Part shown: positions 1-8,130 of the stretch, piece by piece
How positions within the stretch are numbered: position 1 is the first letter of the stretch
Layout: each line of letters begins with the position of its first letter
Origin: Natronospira proteinivora
Lineage (GTDB): Bacteria; Pseudomonadota; Gammaproteobacteria; Natronospirales; Natronospiraceae
Assembly: GCF_024170465.1 (NCBI RefSeq)
Contig: NZ_JALJYF010000001.1
Span: 868,001 to 932,000, forward strand
Direction: 5' to 3'
DNA length: 64,000 bases
Program-made: the position numbers and the translations under genes
The notes under the pieces: model-generated
Database searches by the model: none
The model's input: the letters and a program-made list of their open reading frames with translations, nothing else
Told to the model about the DNA's origin: nothing

Positions 1-123
1 CACTCGCTAAGCCGGGGCAGGGCAAGATGGCTGCGGTTCAAAACGATGTCGTCCTCCCTAAGCAATTTGCTTTCCCCTAATCTAAGCACAGCCACCGTTC
101 CGGGCCATGGCCTCTTCCGTTTC

Positions 124-158
124 GCGCCAAATGGCGAACTTTATGGGCGCCAAATGGC
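124..158. promoter_or_regulatory. Tandem palindromic operator at the toxin-antitoxin promoter
   Basis: The 12-mer GCGCCAAATGGC occurs twice, at 124-135 and 147-158, 23 bp apart (about two helical turns). Its core GCCA-AA-TGGC is an inverted repeat, extended to CGCCA/TGGCG in the first copy. A good -10 (TATACT, 163-168) follows, with a weak -35 (TTTATG, 140-145) between the two copies. This layout suits autorepression by the Xre-type antitoxin encoded just downstream; binding is inferred. Confidence 0.6.
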
Positions 159-195
159 CTGATATACTAAGTAATATGGAAAAGGAGGGACGATC

Positions 196-606
196 ATGCG
201 CGAATCCACGCTTACCCAGCATAGCCGTTCCATTGGGCGAGCCATGCCCAATGCTTTTCAGGTTGCCGTGCGGGCCCTGAAAAGCTGGGGGTTCAGCAAC
301 GCTGAAATCGCCCGGGTACTGGGGTTGGCACCCCGCTCCCTGTCCCGCTACCTCTCGGACGGCCTCAGCGCCCGCGCTATCAGCCCCGATCTCATTGAGC
401 GCGTCTCTTATGTGCTGGGCGTCGAGAAGGCCCTGGAGATCCTGCTGGGCAATGAGGCGGCCATTCGCCGCTGGATGAACAGCCCGTCCTATGGCCCGCC
501 TTTCGGCGGGGATACGCCAAAAGCCCGTCTCCTGGGCGGCCTGGTGGCTGATCTGTACGTGACCCGGCGTTACCTGGACGGCTTGCGCGGGGGCGATTTT
601 GCCTGA
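196..606 (+). CDS. Xre/MbcA/ParS-type antitoxin of a RES toxin-antitoxin pair
   Basis: This 136-aa protein is the antitoxin partner of the RES-domain toxin that follows. Residues about 25-57 form a helix-turn-helix (AEIARVLGLAPRSLSRYL), and residues about 78-133 resemble the C-terminal toxin-binding domain of the Xre/MbcA/ParS family, with the typical ALEILLGNEAAIRRWM segment. The family binds and neutralises the toxin and represses its own operon. The start is well supported: AAGGAGG lies at 182-188, seven bases before ATG. The stop overlaps the toxin start by 8 nt, so translation is probably coupled. Two palindromes at 124-158 are likely autoregulatory sites. Confidence 0.88.
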   Translation: MRESTLTQHSRSIGRAMPNAFQVAVRALKSWGFSNAEIARVLGLAPRSLSRYLSDGLSARAISPDLIERVSYVLGVEKALEILLGNEAAIRRWMNSPSYGPPFGGDTPKARLLGGLVADLYVTRRYLDGLRGGDFA

Positions 607-1285
607 GATTCCGGCGATTTCCACCTGGCCTCAAGCCCGTCCCGAGCGTCAGAACTGGTACCGGGCCGTGCCTTCACGGCATCCGCCGGTTCAGCTCTGG
701 GATCACTGCGCCAATCCGGAAGAGCTGCACGATGCGGCCATGGTGGAGAGTGTCACCAATGATCGCCTGCGCCAGGAGCTGGGCGAGATTCGGGCCGTCC
801 CGGAAGCCGACTGGGTCTTCGGCGAAGGCGCTTCCCCGGTTATGGCGGCGTTCTGTCATGTGAACGAGCAGGGCAGTCGTTTCTCTCCGGGCGACTACGG
901 CGTCTACTACGCCGGCAGCTCACCCCGGGTCGCGGCCCGGGAAGTGGCCTATCATCGCCGCCAATGGTATCGACAAAATCCCGCCGCCGAACCTCGTCAG
1001 ACCATGCGGCTGTACCAGGGCAGCGTCACCCGGCCTCTGATCGATATCCGGGGAGAAACCAGGCCAGGCCTACTGCACGACCCGGACAGCTGGCACCATG
1101 CCCAACGATTCGGCCAGGCCGCCAAACAGGATCAGTCCTGGGGCATTCACTACCGCAGCGTCCGCCATCCCGGCGGGGAATGCGTGGCCTTGCTACGCCC
1201 GCCGGCCATCACGCCTGTCATCCAGACTCGCCATTTCCAGCTCCACTGGGACGGCGAGGATGTCCAGATCCTCGGCCTCGGCTAG
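599..1285 (+). CDS. RES-domain toxin, NAD-targeting type
   Basis: A 228-aa protein with the RES fold. The conserved blocks are residues 94-120 (RFSPGDYGVYYAGSSPRVAARE onward, with Arg, Tyr and Glu of the active-site region) and residues 187-199 (SVRHPGGECVALL), which carries the Ser of the Arg-Glu-Ser signature. Characterised RES toxins degrade NAD+ or act as related ADP-ribosyl enzymes; the activity here is by family. The reading frame opens with TTG inside the end of the antitoxin gene and no better ATG is near, so the start relies on coupling to the antitoxin and is less certain. The gene appears intact. It forms a two-gene operon with the antitoxin. Confidence 0.87.
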   Translation: MPEIPAISTWPQARPERQNWYRAVPSRHPPVQLWDHCANPEELHDAAMVESVTNDRLRQELGEIRAVPEADWVFGEGASPVMAAFCHVNEQGSRFSPGDYGVYYAGSSPRVAAREVAYHRRQWYRQNPAAEPRQTMRLYQGSVTRPLIDIRGETRPGLLHDPDSWHHAQRFGQAAKQDQSWGIHYRSVRHPGGECVALLRPPAITPVIQTRHFQLHWDGEDVQILGLG

Positions 1286-1383
1286 CATTGGCGTGGTTCT
1301 TGGCCGGAAAGCGCCAATTTCACCATTTCTCCCCAGCAGACAGACCTTAAAAGGCTCGATTCAAAACCGCCATACACAATAAC

Positions 1384-1411
1384 TTGTCATAATATATATT
1401 ATGCGCATATT
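1384..1411 (+). promoter_or_regulatory. AT-rich palindrome with promoter-like elements in a convergent gap
   Basis: A perfect 16-bp palindrome, CATAATATATATTATG, lies at 1388-1403 between the RES toxin gene and the 3' end of the phospholipase D gene. It sits within TTGTCA (1384-1389), a 16-nt spacer, and CATATT (1406-1411), a plausible sigma70 promoter pointing rightwards into the antisense of the phospholipase D gene. No credible gene follows on that strand. It may be an operator, an antisense-RNA promoter or chance in an AT-rich spacer. Confidence 0.3.
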
Positions 1412-1475
1412 TGGGAGGGTCGAGGATAAGTGGTTTGGGTGAAATGGGTTTGCTGGGATACCCCCTCTTCGGGCA

Positions 1476-2609
1476 TTAGAGCCATCGTCTCAGCCCCCAG
1501 GCGATGCGGCCCAGGACGCGCCAGAGCAAGCTGGGTTGGCTCAGGTTGCCGCTCTGAATCTTGTCGGATTGCGCCAGGTCGCGCTGGAACTGCGCGTCCA
1601 GTGTCTGGTTGATGGTGTTTCGGGTAGATACCAGGTTGAGTTCCAGGTTGTGGAAGAAGCTGCGGTAATCCAGGTTGGCGGTCCCTACGGTGCCCCAGCG
1701 GCCATCCACGGTGAGTGTTTTGGCGTGCAATACCCGGTTCCGGTATTCAAAAATATGAATGCCTGCGTCCAGCAGCTCGCGATACATGCTTCGGGCCAGG
1801 ACTTGCAGGAGGCGTTGATCGCTCACCGCGGGTAATAGCAATTCGACACGGACACCCCGCCGGGCTGCTTTGATCATGTGTCGGCGCGTGAGCGGGTCCG
1901 GCGCGAAATACGGCGTGGTAATGCGGATATGCTGCTGTGCCTGCGCCATGGCCTCCCGGAAGACGCTCCTGAAGCGACTGCGCTCATGTTGACTTCGATT
2001 ACTGACGAGCATGAGTCCGTCATGCACCGGGTGTTTTCGTGGGAGTCGCCGTTTGCGGTGTTCCCACAGTGCCTGGAAGATGGCCACCGCTTCCCGGGTG
2101 ATTGCCGGGTTGGTCAGGCGTACATGGGTATCGCGCCAACGACGGGCGCCGCTTTGGCGGGCGGACGATGCATTGTGGATATTGAAGCCCCCAATGTAGG
2201 TAACTTTATCGTCTATAATCAATAGCTTACAGTGGTTTCTTGAGTTGTAACGCCAAGGGTCGCGCCAGGACCAGCGATGAAAATGCCGAACTTCGACGCC
2301 CTGCTGGCTTAACTGCCGAAAAAACCGGCTACTGGCCTCGAAAAGGCAGCCTACAGCGTCGACGTGGAGCCGAACGTGCACGCCACGGGCGACTGCGGTG
2401 GTCAGGGCCCGGGCAAAGCGATGTCCGAGGACATCTTCTGCAAAGATGTAGCTCTCCAGCAGTACCTGTTTCCGGGCATCCAGGATGTCCCCGATCATGG
2501 CGTCATAAAGCGGGTCACCCTCAAAAAAGAGCCGCGCGTCGGGGTCCGCCTGGTGGTGGCTTTCGCCTTCCGGATCAACTGCGTATGATGAATTGTTCAC
2601 ATTAATCAT
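1476..2609 (-). CDS. clsB: Phospholipase D family protein, ClsB-like cardiolipin synthase
   Basis: This 377-aa protein has two phospholipase D (HKD) motifs: HCKLLIID at residues 126-133 and HAKTLTVD at 295-302. Each is followed by the family's GG.N or GT.N.D segment (IGGFNIHN, VGTANLDYRS). Such enzymes condense phosphatidylglycerol, or phosphatidylglycerol and phosphatidylethanolamine, to cardiolipin. There is no N-terminal transmembrane pair, which fits ClsB (YbhO) rather than ClsA. An upstream in-frame start at 2702 would overlap the divergent phosphodiesterase gene by 70 nt, so ATG at 2609 is preferred. Pairing with an EEP-family gene resembles the ybhO-ybhP neighbourhood of enterobacteria. 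A ClsA-type paralogue lies at 38984-40414. Confidence 0.82.
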   Translation of the reverse strand: MINVNNSSYAVDPEGESHHQADPDARLFFEGDPLYDAMIGDILDARKQVLLESYIFAEDVLGHRFARALTTAVARGVHVRLHVDAVGCLFEASSRFFRQLSQQGVEVRHFHRWSWRDPWRYNSRNHCKLLIIDDKVTYIGGFNIHNASSARQSGARRWRDTHVRLTNPAITREAVAIFQALWEHRKRRLPRKHPVHDGLMLVSNRSQHERSRFRSVFREAMAQAQQHIRITTPYFAPDPLTRRHMIKAARRGVRVELLLPAVSDQRLLQVLARSMYRELLDAGIHIFEYRNRVLHAKTLTVDGRWGTVGTANLDYRSFFHNLELNLVSTRNTINQTLDAQFQRDLAQSDKIQSGNLSQPSLLWRVLGRIAWGLRRWL

Positions 2610-2632
2610 CCACGCTGGGAACCAAGCATTCG

Positions 2633-3370
2633 ATGCGGGTATTGAATTACAACATACGCTACGCCACGGGGATTGGCCCAGGATTTCATTTCCCTCTGCC
2701 ACTGGCGGGCTATCTGCGGTCCACAGCGAAGAATCTCGATCGAATTACCCGCTTCATTGAAACGGTGAAACCGGATTTGGTAGGCCTCACCGAGGTGGAC
2801 ATGGGGTCCTTTCGCACCAGCGCGGTGAATCAGGCGGAGTACGTTGCCAATGCCCTGGGGCATTTTCATTCCTTTGAATCCAAATATGCTGACCGTTCCC
2901 TGAATACCCGCCTGCCGGTGGTTAAAAAACAGGGTAACGCCATTCTCACCTCCCAGCCCATCGTCCAGGAACACTTCCATTATTTTGATGCAGGTATCAA
3001 GCGGCTGATTCTAGAGATAGAGCTTGATGACGTGGTGATGTTCCTGGTCCATCTGTCGGTTAAATATCGTCATCGTCATTATCAACTGCGGCATTTGCAT
3101 AGCCTGGTAGGTCGCAGCCGAAAGCCGGTGATTGTGGCAGGGGATTTCAATACCTTCTGGGGGGATTATGAAATGCATCTATTCATGGAAGCCGCGGGCC
3201 TGAAAAACGTCAATGTTACCGGTGAACCAACCTATCCCAGCTGGGCCCCGAGCCGACAGCTGGATTTCATTCTTTATGGCCAGGGGCTGGAAGTCAGCCA
3301 CTTTGAAATCCCGGATATTCGACTCTCCGATCACTTGCCGCTGGTATGTGATTTCCGGGTAATCGGCTGA
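2633..3370 (+). CDS. Endonuclease/exonuclease/phosphatase (EEP) family hydrolase
   Basis: A 245-aa metal-dependent phosphodiesterase-fold protein. Visible family motifs are the N-terminal LNYNIRY, the metal ligand Glu54 in LTEVD, GDFN at 170-173 and the C-terminal SDHLP with the Asp233-His234 pair. The family cleaves phosphodiester bonds in nucleic acids, inositol phosphates or sphingolipids; the substrate is not evident. There is no signal peptide, so it is probably cytoplasmic. It is divergent from the ClsB-like gene with only 23 nt between starts, an arrangement like E. coli ybhP next to ybhO. That suggests, but does not prove, a role in lipid turnover. Confidence 0.8.
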   Translation: MRVLNYNIRYATGIGPGFHFPLPLAGYLRSTAKNLDRITRFIETVKPDLVGLTEVDMGSFRTSAVNQAEYVANALGHFHSFESKYADRSLNTRLPVVKKQGNAILTSQPIVQEHFHYFDAGIKRLILEIELDDVVMFLVHLSVKYRHRHYQLRHLHSLVGRSRKPVIVAGDFNTFWGDYEMHLFMEAAGLKNVNVTGEPTYPSWAPSRQLDFILYGQGLEVSHFEIPDIRLSDHLPLVCDFRVIG

Positions 3371-3445
3371 CGGCTACGCCAGTCCACGAGTACAGTAATC
3401 GGGTGTCAGTGCCCTTTTTTGCAGCAAGAGGATGACAGCTTCCGC

Positions 3446-4156
3446 ATGGACTCCATTCCCTTTATGATTCTCACCGCCCTCCTCCTCACCGTGTTCGTGC
3501 TGGGCGGCGTAGTGCTGGTTCTGCGTCGTCAGCGGGACCAGCGGCCCTACACCACGGTCAAGGACCCGGATGTCACCATGGCACGGGTGTGGGCGGAATG
3601 GATGGAGGCCGATCTGGCGTCCTCCCACCACAAATTGCGGGCCGAAGCCCGGCGAATCCTGGCGTCCCACCAGCGACAAGCGATTTACGATGATCTTTTG
3701 ACGTTTGAGGAAAAGATCCTCGGTGGCCAGTACCCTTTGACCAAGCTTCGCCAGGAGATGATGGCCAGTGTGGATAGGCGCATGATCAATGTGGAGATTC
3801 TGCGCTTGCCGGAAGACGACAAGAGTCGTCTCAGGCGGGAGCAGCCCGAGGTGATTCAAACGGATAACCATGCCCGGGAATACATTCTGGCCAATGAACT
3901 TCGGCTTGCCCTGTTGCGGGAATATGCGGCCAGACGCTATGGGGATCGGGCCGAGAACGACTGGTTGTATGTCTATGAGCGGGCGGCGCAGTACAAGCGC
4001 CGGCTCACCAAGGCCCGGATTCTTCAGGGGCTGGCAGCCAGTGAGGAAGGTGATGAGGATTCCCGCCAACAGGCGATTGATGTGGTCGATCGCCAGCTTC
4101 AGATTCGTTTGTTGCAGGTACCCCCCGGCACCACCTTCAAACAGGATGACCCATAA
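3446..4156 (+). CDS. Hypothetical membrane-anchored protein with one TM segment
   Basis: This 236-aa product is not recognised. It has one N-terminal hydrophobic segment (about residues 6-27) ending in arginines, which predicts an N-out anchor and a cytoplasmic remainder. The rest is charged, mostly helical and has no cysteine-rich or nucleotide-binding motif. Residues about 100-190 are rich in Arg, Glu and Leu and may form coiled helices. An in-frame TTG start at 3419 is possible, but ATG at 3446 immediately precedes the hydrophobic segment and fits better. It lies upstream of the PsrA-like regulator with a 188-nt gap, so it is probably a separate transcription unit. Confidence 0.6.
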   Translation: MDSIPFMILTALLLTVFVLGGVVLVLRRQRDQRPYTTVKDPDVTMARVWAEWMEADLASSHHKLRAEARRILASHQRQAIYDDLLTFEEKILGGQYPLTKLRQEMMASVDRRMINVEILRLPEDDKSRLRREQPEVIQTDNHAREYILANELRLALLREYAARRYGDRAENDWLYVYERAAQYKRRLTKARILQGLAASEEGDEDSRQQAIDVVDRQLQIRLLQVPPGTTFKQDDP

Positions 4157-4216
4157 GGATCGATTCAGAGCCGGGAGTCGGCACCGCTTGCGTCGCCCCC
4201 GGGGGCCACAGTATGA

Positions 4217-4234
4217 TTGAAACAGCTGTTTAAA
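4217..4234. promoter_or_regulatory. Candidate PsrA-type operator upstream of the TetR gene
   Basis: TTGAAACAGCTGTTTAAA is a near-perfect 18-bp palindrome with a perfect 12-bp core, AAACAGCTGTTT (4220-4231). It matches the published Pseudomonas PsrA pattern (G/C)AAAC-N2-4-GTTT(G/C) except for the final base. It lies about 110 bp before the start of a PsrA-like TetR gene, as expected for autoregulation. Binding is inferred. Confidence 0.55.
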
Positions 4235-4344
4235 ACCGATCGGAAGGTGCCGCGTTTCGCGGTTTAGTGCGTTTGGCGCCCTACTCCTCCTTGTTTGCCA
4301 TGTGCCTGGCGCCCTTACCGTAATGAGTGAAGCTGACAATCATC

Positions 4345-5061
4345 ATGACTACTGTCTCCAGCCCGACCAAAGAACGTATCCTTTCCGCTGCGGAACTCCT
4401 TTTCGCAGAGACAGGCATCGCCACCACCTCCCTCAGGCAGATTACCAGCCGGGCCCGGGTGAATCTGGCCGCGGTGAACTATCATTTTGGTTCCAAGGAT
4501 GGCCTCATTGATGCCGTTTATGAACGGCGTCTGGGTCCGGTAACCGATGGTTGGCTGGGCAATATTGAAACGCTGGAAAAGCAGTACGGCGACTCCGCCA
4601 TTCCGGTAGAGGAAATCGTGGAATCCTTCGTCCTGCCGGTGGCGCGCTTGGCTGCGGATGAAGTCCGTGGTGGCCGGATCTTTATGCGCCTGCTGGCCCA
4701 GGGCTACAGTGAAGCCCGTCATTACTTCGAGAAGCTGTTTTCAAGCCAGTACCAGCATGTATTGGATCGCTACCGCCAGGCCCTGCGCCATGCCATACCC
4801 GATCTTCCCAGTGAGTCCCTTTGCTGGCGGCTGCAATTCCTGCTCGGTGCCCTGACTCAAGGCCTGTCGGGCGGTGAGCTCTTGCGCCTGATCGAAGGCC
4901 AAGCCGATCCGCGGGATACCAAGCGCGCCGTCAAGGAGCTGATTCCCTTTCTGGTGGCCGGCCTCAAGGCACCGCCGCCCCAGCTGGAAATGACGGTTGA
5001 GCTGGAAGATGGGGCATCGCCTTCAACCATGGATTCCTCGGTGCGAAAGGCCTCCGCATAA
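4345..5061 (+). CDS. psrA: TetR/AcrR-family regulator, PsrA-like
   Basis: A 238-aa TetR-family repressor. Residues about 6-52 form the DNA-binding domain, with the helix-turn-helix segment SLRQITSRARVNLAAVNYHF followed by GSKDGLIDAV, which closely resembles PsrA of Pseudomonas. PsrA senses long-chain fatty acyl signals and controls beta-oxidation genes. The downstream genes (FadJ-like enzyme, acyl-CoA thioesterase) agree with that role. A GTG at 4327 is also in frame, but ATG at 4345 gives a normal family N-terminus. The stop codon overlaps the next start by one base (TAATG), so the YiiX-like hydrolase is translationally coupled. A palindrome at 4217-4234 is a probable autoregulatory site. 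Confidence 0.75.
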   Translation: MTTVSSPTKERILSAAELLFAETGIATTSLRQITSRARVNLAAVNYHFGSKDGLIDAVYERRLGPVTDGWLGNIETLEKQYGDSAIPVEEIVESFVLPVARLAADEVRGGRIFMRLLAQGYSEARHYFEKLFSSQYQHVLDRYRQALRHAIPDLPSESLCWRLQFLLGALTQGLSGGELLRLIEGQADPRDTKRAVKELIPFLVAGLKAPPPQLEMTVELEDGASPSTMDSSVRKASA

Positions 5062-5969
5062 TGGGCATCGGCAGCGGACTGTTCAAATTGGGGGTCAACT
5101 GGCTACGGGCCGATGTGGTCCCGCCCAGCCATCTGTACAGTAATTTCGCCCGCCTGTGTTTTGAAGTGGAGCCGGGGGATGTGGTTCTGGTGGAGGGCCG
5201 AACCCGGGTTTCCCAGGTCATAAAGACCGTAACCCAGACCAACTGGACCCATTCGGCCATCTATATCGGCCGTCTGCTGGACATTGACGATCTGGCCCTC
5301 CGGGAAGCCATTCAGGCCCATTATGATGGGGACCCCAGCGAGCAGCTAATAATCGAGAGCCTCCTGGGTGAAGGGACCGTGGTGGCCCCGCTCAGCAAGT
5401 ACGAGGGGGAGCACTTGCGGATCTGTCGCCCCATGGGGCTGAGCAGTGAAGATCAGCAGCAGGTGATTCAGTATGCAACCCAGCAGCTGGGTGTCGAGTA
5501 TGATGTCCGACAGCTTCTGGATCTGGCTCGCTTCTTCTTTCCCTATGCCCTGCTCCCCCGCCGCTGGCGTTCAACCCTGTTTGAACAGAAAGTGGGAGAA
5601 GCTACCCGGCATGTCTGCTCCTCCATGATGGCGGAGGCCTACAGTGCTGTGAATTTTCCGGTGTTGCCTTTCATCGAGCGCCGCCCGGATGGCAGCATGG
5701 TGCTTTATAAGCGGAATCCCCGTCTGTTTACACCCAAGGATTTCGATTACTCCCCCTACTTTGATGTGATCAAGTTCCCCTATCTGGACCGGGGAGATAT
5801 CGCCGCTTATCGCGCCCTGCCCTGGTCCGACAGCGGCATGGTCTATAACGATGAGGAAGATTTCCGTCAACGTATCGCCGAACTGGCTGAAGCTGATGAA
5901 TCCGAGACTGAATCAGATGACGGTGCGGAACCTCAGGACGAAGCATCGGAGCAAGAATCCAGTCGGTGA
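5061..5969 (+). CDS. YiiX-like permuted NlpC/P60 (C92) cysteine hydrolase
   Basis: A 302-aa protein with the circularly permuted papain fold of the YiiX/YebB group. The N-terminal block has VEPGDVVLVEGRTRVSQVI and then WTHSAIYIG (His about residue 74). The likely nucleophile Cys lies in ATRHVCSSMMAEAY (about residue 190). The fold is shared by lipid acyltransferases (LRAT-like) and peptidoglycan or amide hydrolases, so the substrate is unknown. No signal peptide is seen. The last 30 residues are very acidic. It is coupled to the PsrA-like regulator by a one-base overlap and lies just before the FadJ-like gene, which suggests work on acyl lipids. Confidence 0.72.
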   Translation: MGIGSGLFKLGVNWLRADVVPPSHLYSNFARLCFEVEPGDVVLVEGRTRVSQVIKTVTQTNWTHSAIYIGRLLDIDDLALREAIQAHYDGDPSEQLIIESLLGEGTVVAPLSKYEGEHLRICRPMGLSSEDQQQVIQYATQQLGVEYDVRQLLDLARFFFPYALLPRRWRSTLFEQKVGEATRHVCSSMMAEAYSAVNFPVLPFIERRPDGSMVLYKRNPRLFTPKDFDYSPYFDVIKFPYLDRGDIAAYRALPWSDSGMVYNDEEDFRQRIAELAEADESETESDDGAEPQDEASEQESSR

Positions 5970-6026
5970 AGATTCAAAACGGCCGATAAACCATTCCAAT
6001 GCATTCAATCAGAAATGGAGCATCCA

Positions 6027-8054
6027 ATGAGCGAAGAGAGCAACCAGAACTGGCATCTTGAGATTGATGGCAGCCGGATTGGCTGGCTCAAGTTCGACAA
6101 GCCCGAAGCCAGCGCCAACACTCTGTCACGAGAGGTGATGGACGAGCTGGACAAGCGCCTGGCTGAGATCGAACAGGAGGAGCTCAAGGGCCTGGTGGTG
6201 TATTCCGCCAAGAAAAGCGGTTTTATCGCCGGGGCCGATATCAAGGAATTCACCACTCTGGAAAGTAGCGATCAGGCCTTGGATTTGATCCGGAATGGGC
6301 AGAAGGCCCTGGCACGTCTGGAAGCCCTCAAATGCCCCACTGTGGCCGTGATCCATGGTTTTGCATTGGGTGGTGGTCTGGAACTGGCCTTGGCTTGCGA
6401 CTACCGGGTGGCGGCGGATGATGAACGCACCCAACTGGGCCTGCCGGAAGTGAAGCTGGGCATTCACCCCGGCTTTGGCGGCACGGTTCGCTCCATTCGT
6501 CTGGTGGGTGTTTTCAACGCCATGGACATGATGCTCTCCGGCCGCAGCCTCAAGGCAAAGGCCGCCGGAAAGATCGGTCTGGTGGACCGGGTGGTGGAGC
6601 CTGACGCATTGCATGAAGCCGCTCGCCAGATTGCCTTGACACCGCCCGGCAAGAACAAGGCACCCTTCGCCGCCCGCCTAGCCAATCTGCCAGGTGTTCG
6701 GAGCATCCTGGCTGGGCAAATGGAAAAGCAAGTAGCGCCCAAGGCCCCCAAGCAGCATTATCCGGCCCCCTACGCCATCATTGACCTGTGGCGCCGGCAC
6801 TGGGGCAATGAAGAGAAGATGTATCTGGAGGAAGCCCAGTCCATTGCGCGTCTGATGATGACCGACACTGCCCGTAATCTGGTGCGTGTTTTCTTGCTGC
6901 AGGACACGCTGAAGGGCCAGGGCAACAAGAAGGACCTGGAGCTCAAGCGAGTCCACGTGGTGGGTGCCGGTGTCATGGGCGGGGATATCGCCGCCTGGGC
7001 TGCGCTCTCGGGTTTCGACGTCACCCTGCAGGATCGGGAAGAAAAATTCATTCAGCCGGCCCTGGACCGGGCCCGCAAGTTGTTCGAGAAGAAACTCAAA
7101 AAGGACGACAAGATCCAGGATGCGGTCAGCCGTCTACGCCCCGATGTCGAGGGGAAAGGGGCTGAAGATGCCGATGTGGTGATCGAGGCCATTTTCGAGA
7201 ATGTGGAGGCCAAGCAAAAGCTCTACAAGGATCTGGAAGCTCGCATGCCCAAGGAAGCTGTGCTGGCGACCAACACTTCCAGCATTCGACTGGAAACCCT
7301 GCGGGAAGTGCTTCAGGACCCCGACCGTCTGGTGGGTCTGCATTTCTTCAACCCGGTGGCCAAGATGCCCCTGGTGGAGGTCATCAAGACCGACAGCACG
7401 CCGGATACGGTGCTCAAGAAAGCCCTGGCTTTCACCCGCCACGTGAACCGTCTGCCGGTGCCTTGCAAGAGCGCACCGGGCTTTTTGGTTAACCGAATTC
7501 TCATGCCCTACATGATGGAAGCCGTGTTGGCCTATGAGGACGGGGTTCCCCTGGAGGCCATCGATAAGGCCGCCAAGGACTACGGCATGCCCATGGGACC
7601 GGCAGAACTGGCCGATACAGTAGGACTGGATGTGGGGCTTTCGGTCGCCAAGATCCTGGGCAAGGAATTCGGCATGCCCGTACCCAAGCGCCTGGAGGAA
7701 CTGGTTGAAGCGGAAAAACTGGGTCGTAAGAGTGGTGAAGGCTTTTACAAGTATGAAGACGGCAAGCCGGTCAAGGATCGCAGCAAGGCCTCGGAACAGC
7801 CTGCCGATCTCACGGATCGTTTGATCCTGCCCATGATCAATACTGCCGTGGCCTGTCTCCGGGAAGGCATAGTGGATAATGAAGAGATCCTGGATGGTGG
7901 CGTTATCTTCGGAACCGGTTTTGCACCCTTCCGGGGTGGCCCCATCAACTACGCTCGCAGTGAAGGCATCAAGGAAGTGAAAAGCCGGCTTGAGAAGCTT
8001 GAGAAGACCTACGGTGAACGCTTCAAGCCGGATGCCGGCTGGGAGCAACTCTAA
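6027..8054 (+). CDS. fadJ: FadJ-like bifunctional enoyl-CoA hydratase / 3-hydroxyacyl-CoA dehydrogenase
   Basis: This 675-aa protein carries out the hydration and NAD-dependent dehydrogenation steps of beta-oxidation. The first 200 residues are a crotonase domain with SGFIAGADIKEF and the GFALGGGLELALACDYR active-site loop. From about residue 305 comes the NAD-binding domain (VHVVGAGVMGGDIA), then the 3-hydroxyacyl-CoA dehydrogenase signature around LHFFNPVAKMPLVEVI, and two C-terminal helical domains. It is somewhat shorter than E. coli FadB or FadJ (729 and 714 aa). ATG at 6027 is chosen over 6015 because GGAG sits six bases upstream. No thiolase gene is adjacent, which is unusual. Confidence 0.88.
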   Translation: MSEESNQNWHLEIDGSRIGWLKFDKPEASANTLSREVMDELDKRLAEIEQEELKGLVVYSAKKSGFIAGADIKEFTTLESSDQALDLIRNGQKALARLEALKCPTVAVIHGFALGGGLELALACDYRVAADDERTQLGLPEVKLGIHPGFGGTVRSIRLVGVFNAMDMMLSGRSLKAKAAGKIGLVDRVVEPDALHEAARQIALTPPGKNKAPFAARLANLPGVRSILAGQMEKQVAPKAPKQHYPAPYAIIDLWRRHWGNEEKMYLEEAQSIARLMMTDTARNLVRVFLLQDTLKGQGNKKDLELKRVHVVGAGVMGGDIAAWAALSGFDVTLQDREEKFIQPALDRARKLFEKKLKKDDKIQDAVSRLRPDVEGKGAEDADVVIEAIFENVEAKQKLYKDLEARMPKEAVLATNTSSIRLETLREVLQDPDRLVGLHFFNPVAKMPLVEVIKTDSTPDTVLKKALAFTRHVNRLPVPCKSAPGFLVNRILMPYMMEAVLAYEDGVPLEAIDKAAKDYGMPMGPAELADTVGLDVGLSVAKILGKEFGMPVPKRLEELVEAEKLGRKSGEGFYKYEDGKPVKDRSKASEQPADLTDRLILPMINTAVACLREGIVDNEEILDGGVIFGTGFAPFRGGPINYARSEGIKEVKSRLEKLEKTYGERFKPDAGWEQL

Positions 8055-8063
8055 GGTTTGATG

Positions 8064-8086
8064 GCGGGCAGGACTCCCCTGCCCGC
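8064..8086 (+). promoter_or_regulatory. Intercistronic hairpin after the FadJ-like gene
   Basis: GCGGGCAGG and CCTGCCCGC form a perfect 9-bp stem with a 5-nt loop, ten bases after the fadJ stop. Only TT follows, so it is not a full intrinsic terminator. It may attenuate read-through into the thioesterase gene or stabilise the 3' end of the upstream message. Confidence 0.45.
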
Positions 8087-8130
8087 TTCGCCCGTTCAAG
8101 GAACTATCTAAAAAAAGCAAGGAGTACCCC

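Noticed and set aside
1-195. Possible gene upstream of the antitoxin
   Set aside because: No open frame with family resemblance; the region only supports promoter and operator elements.
1430-1612. 60-aa open frame on the plus strand with a GTG start
   Set aside because: It overlaps the 3' end of the phospholipase D gene in antisense, has low-complexity Arg/Gly composition and no family resemblance.
4188-4206. GCCCCCGGGGGC palindrome after the one-TM gene
   Set aside because: A short GC palindrome without a T run or partner site; likely chance in GC-rich sequence.
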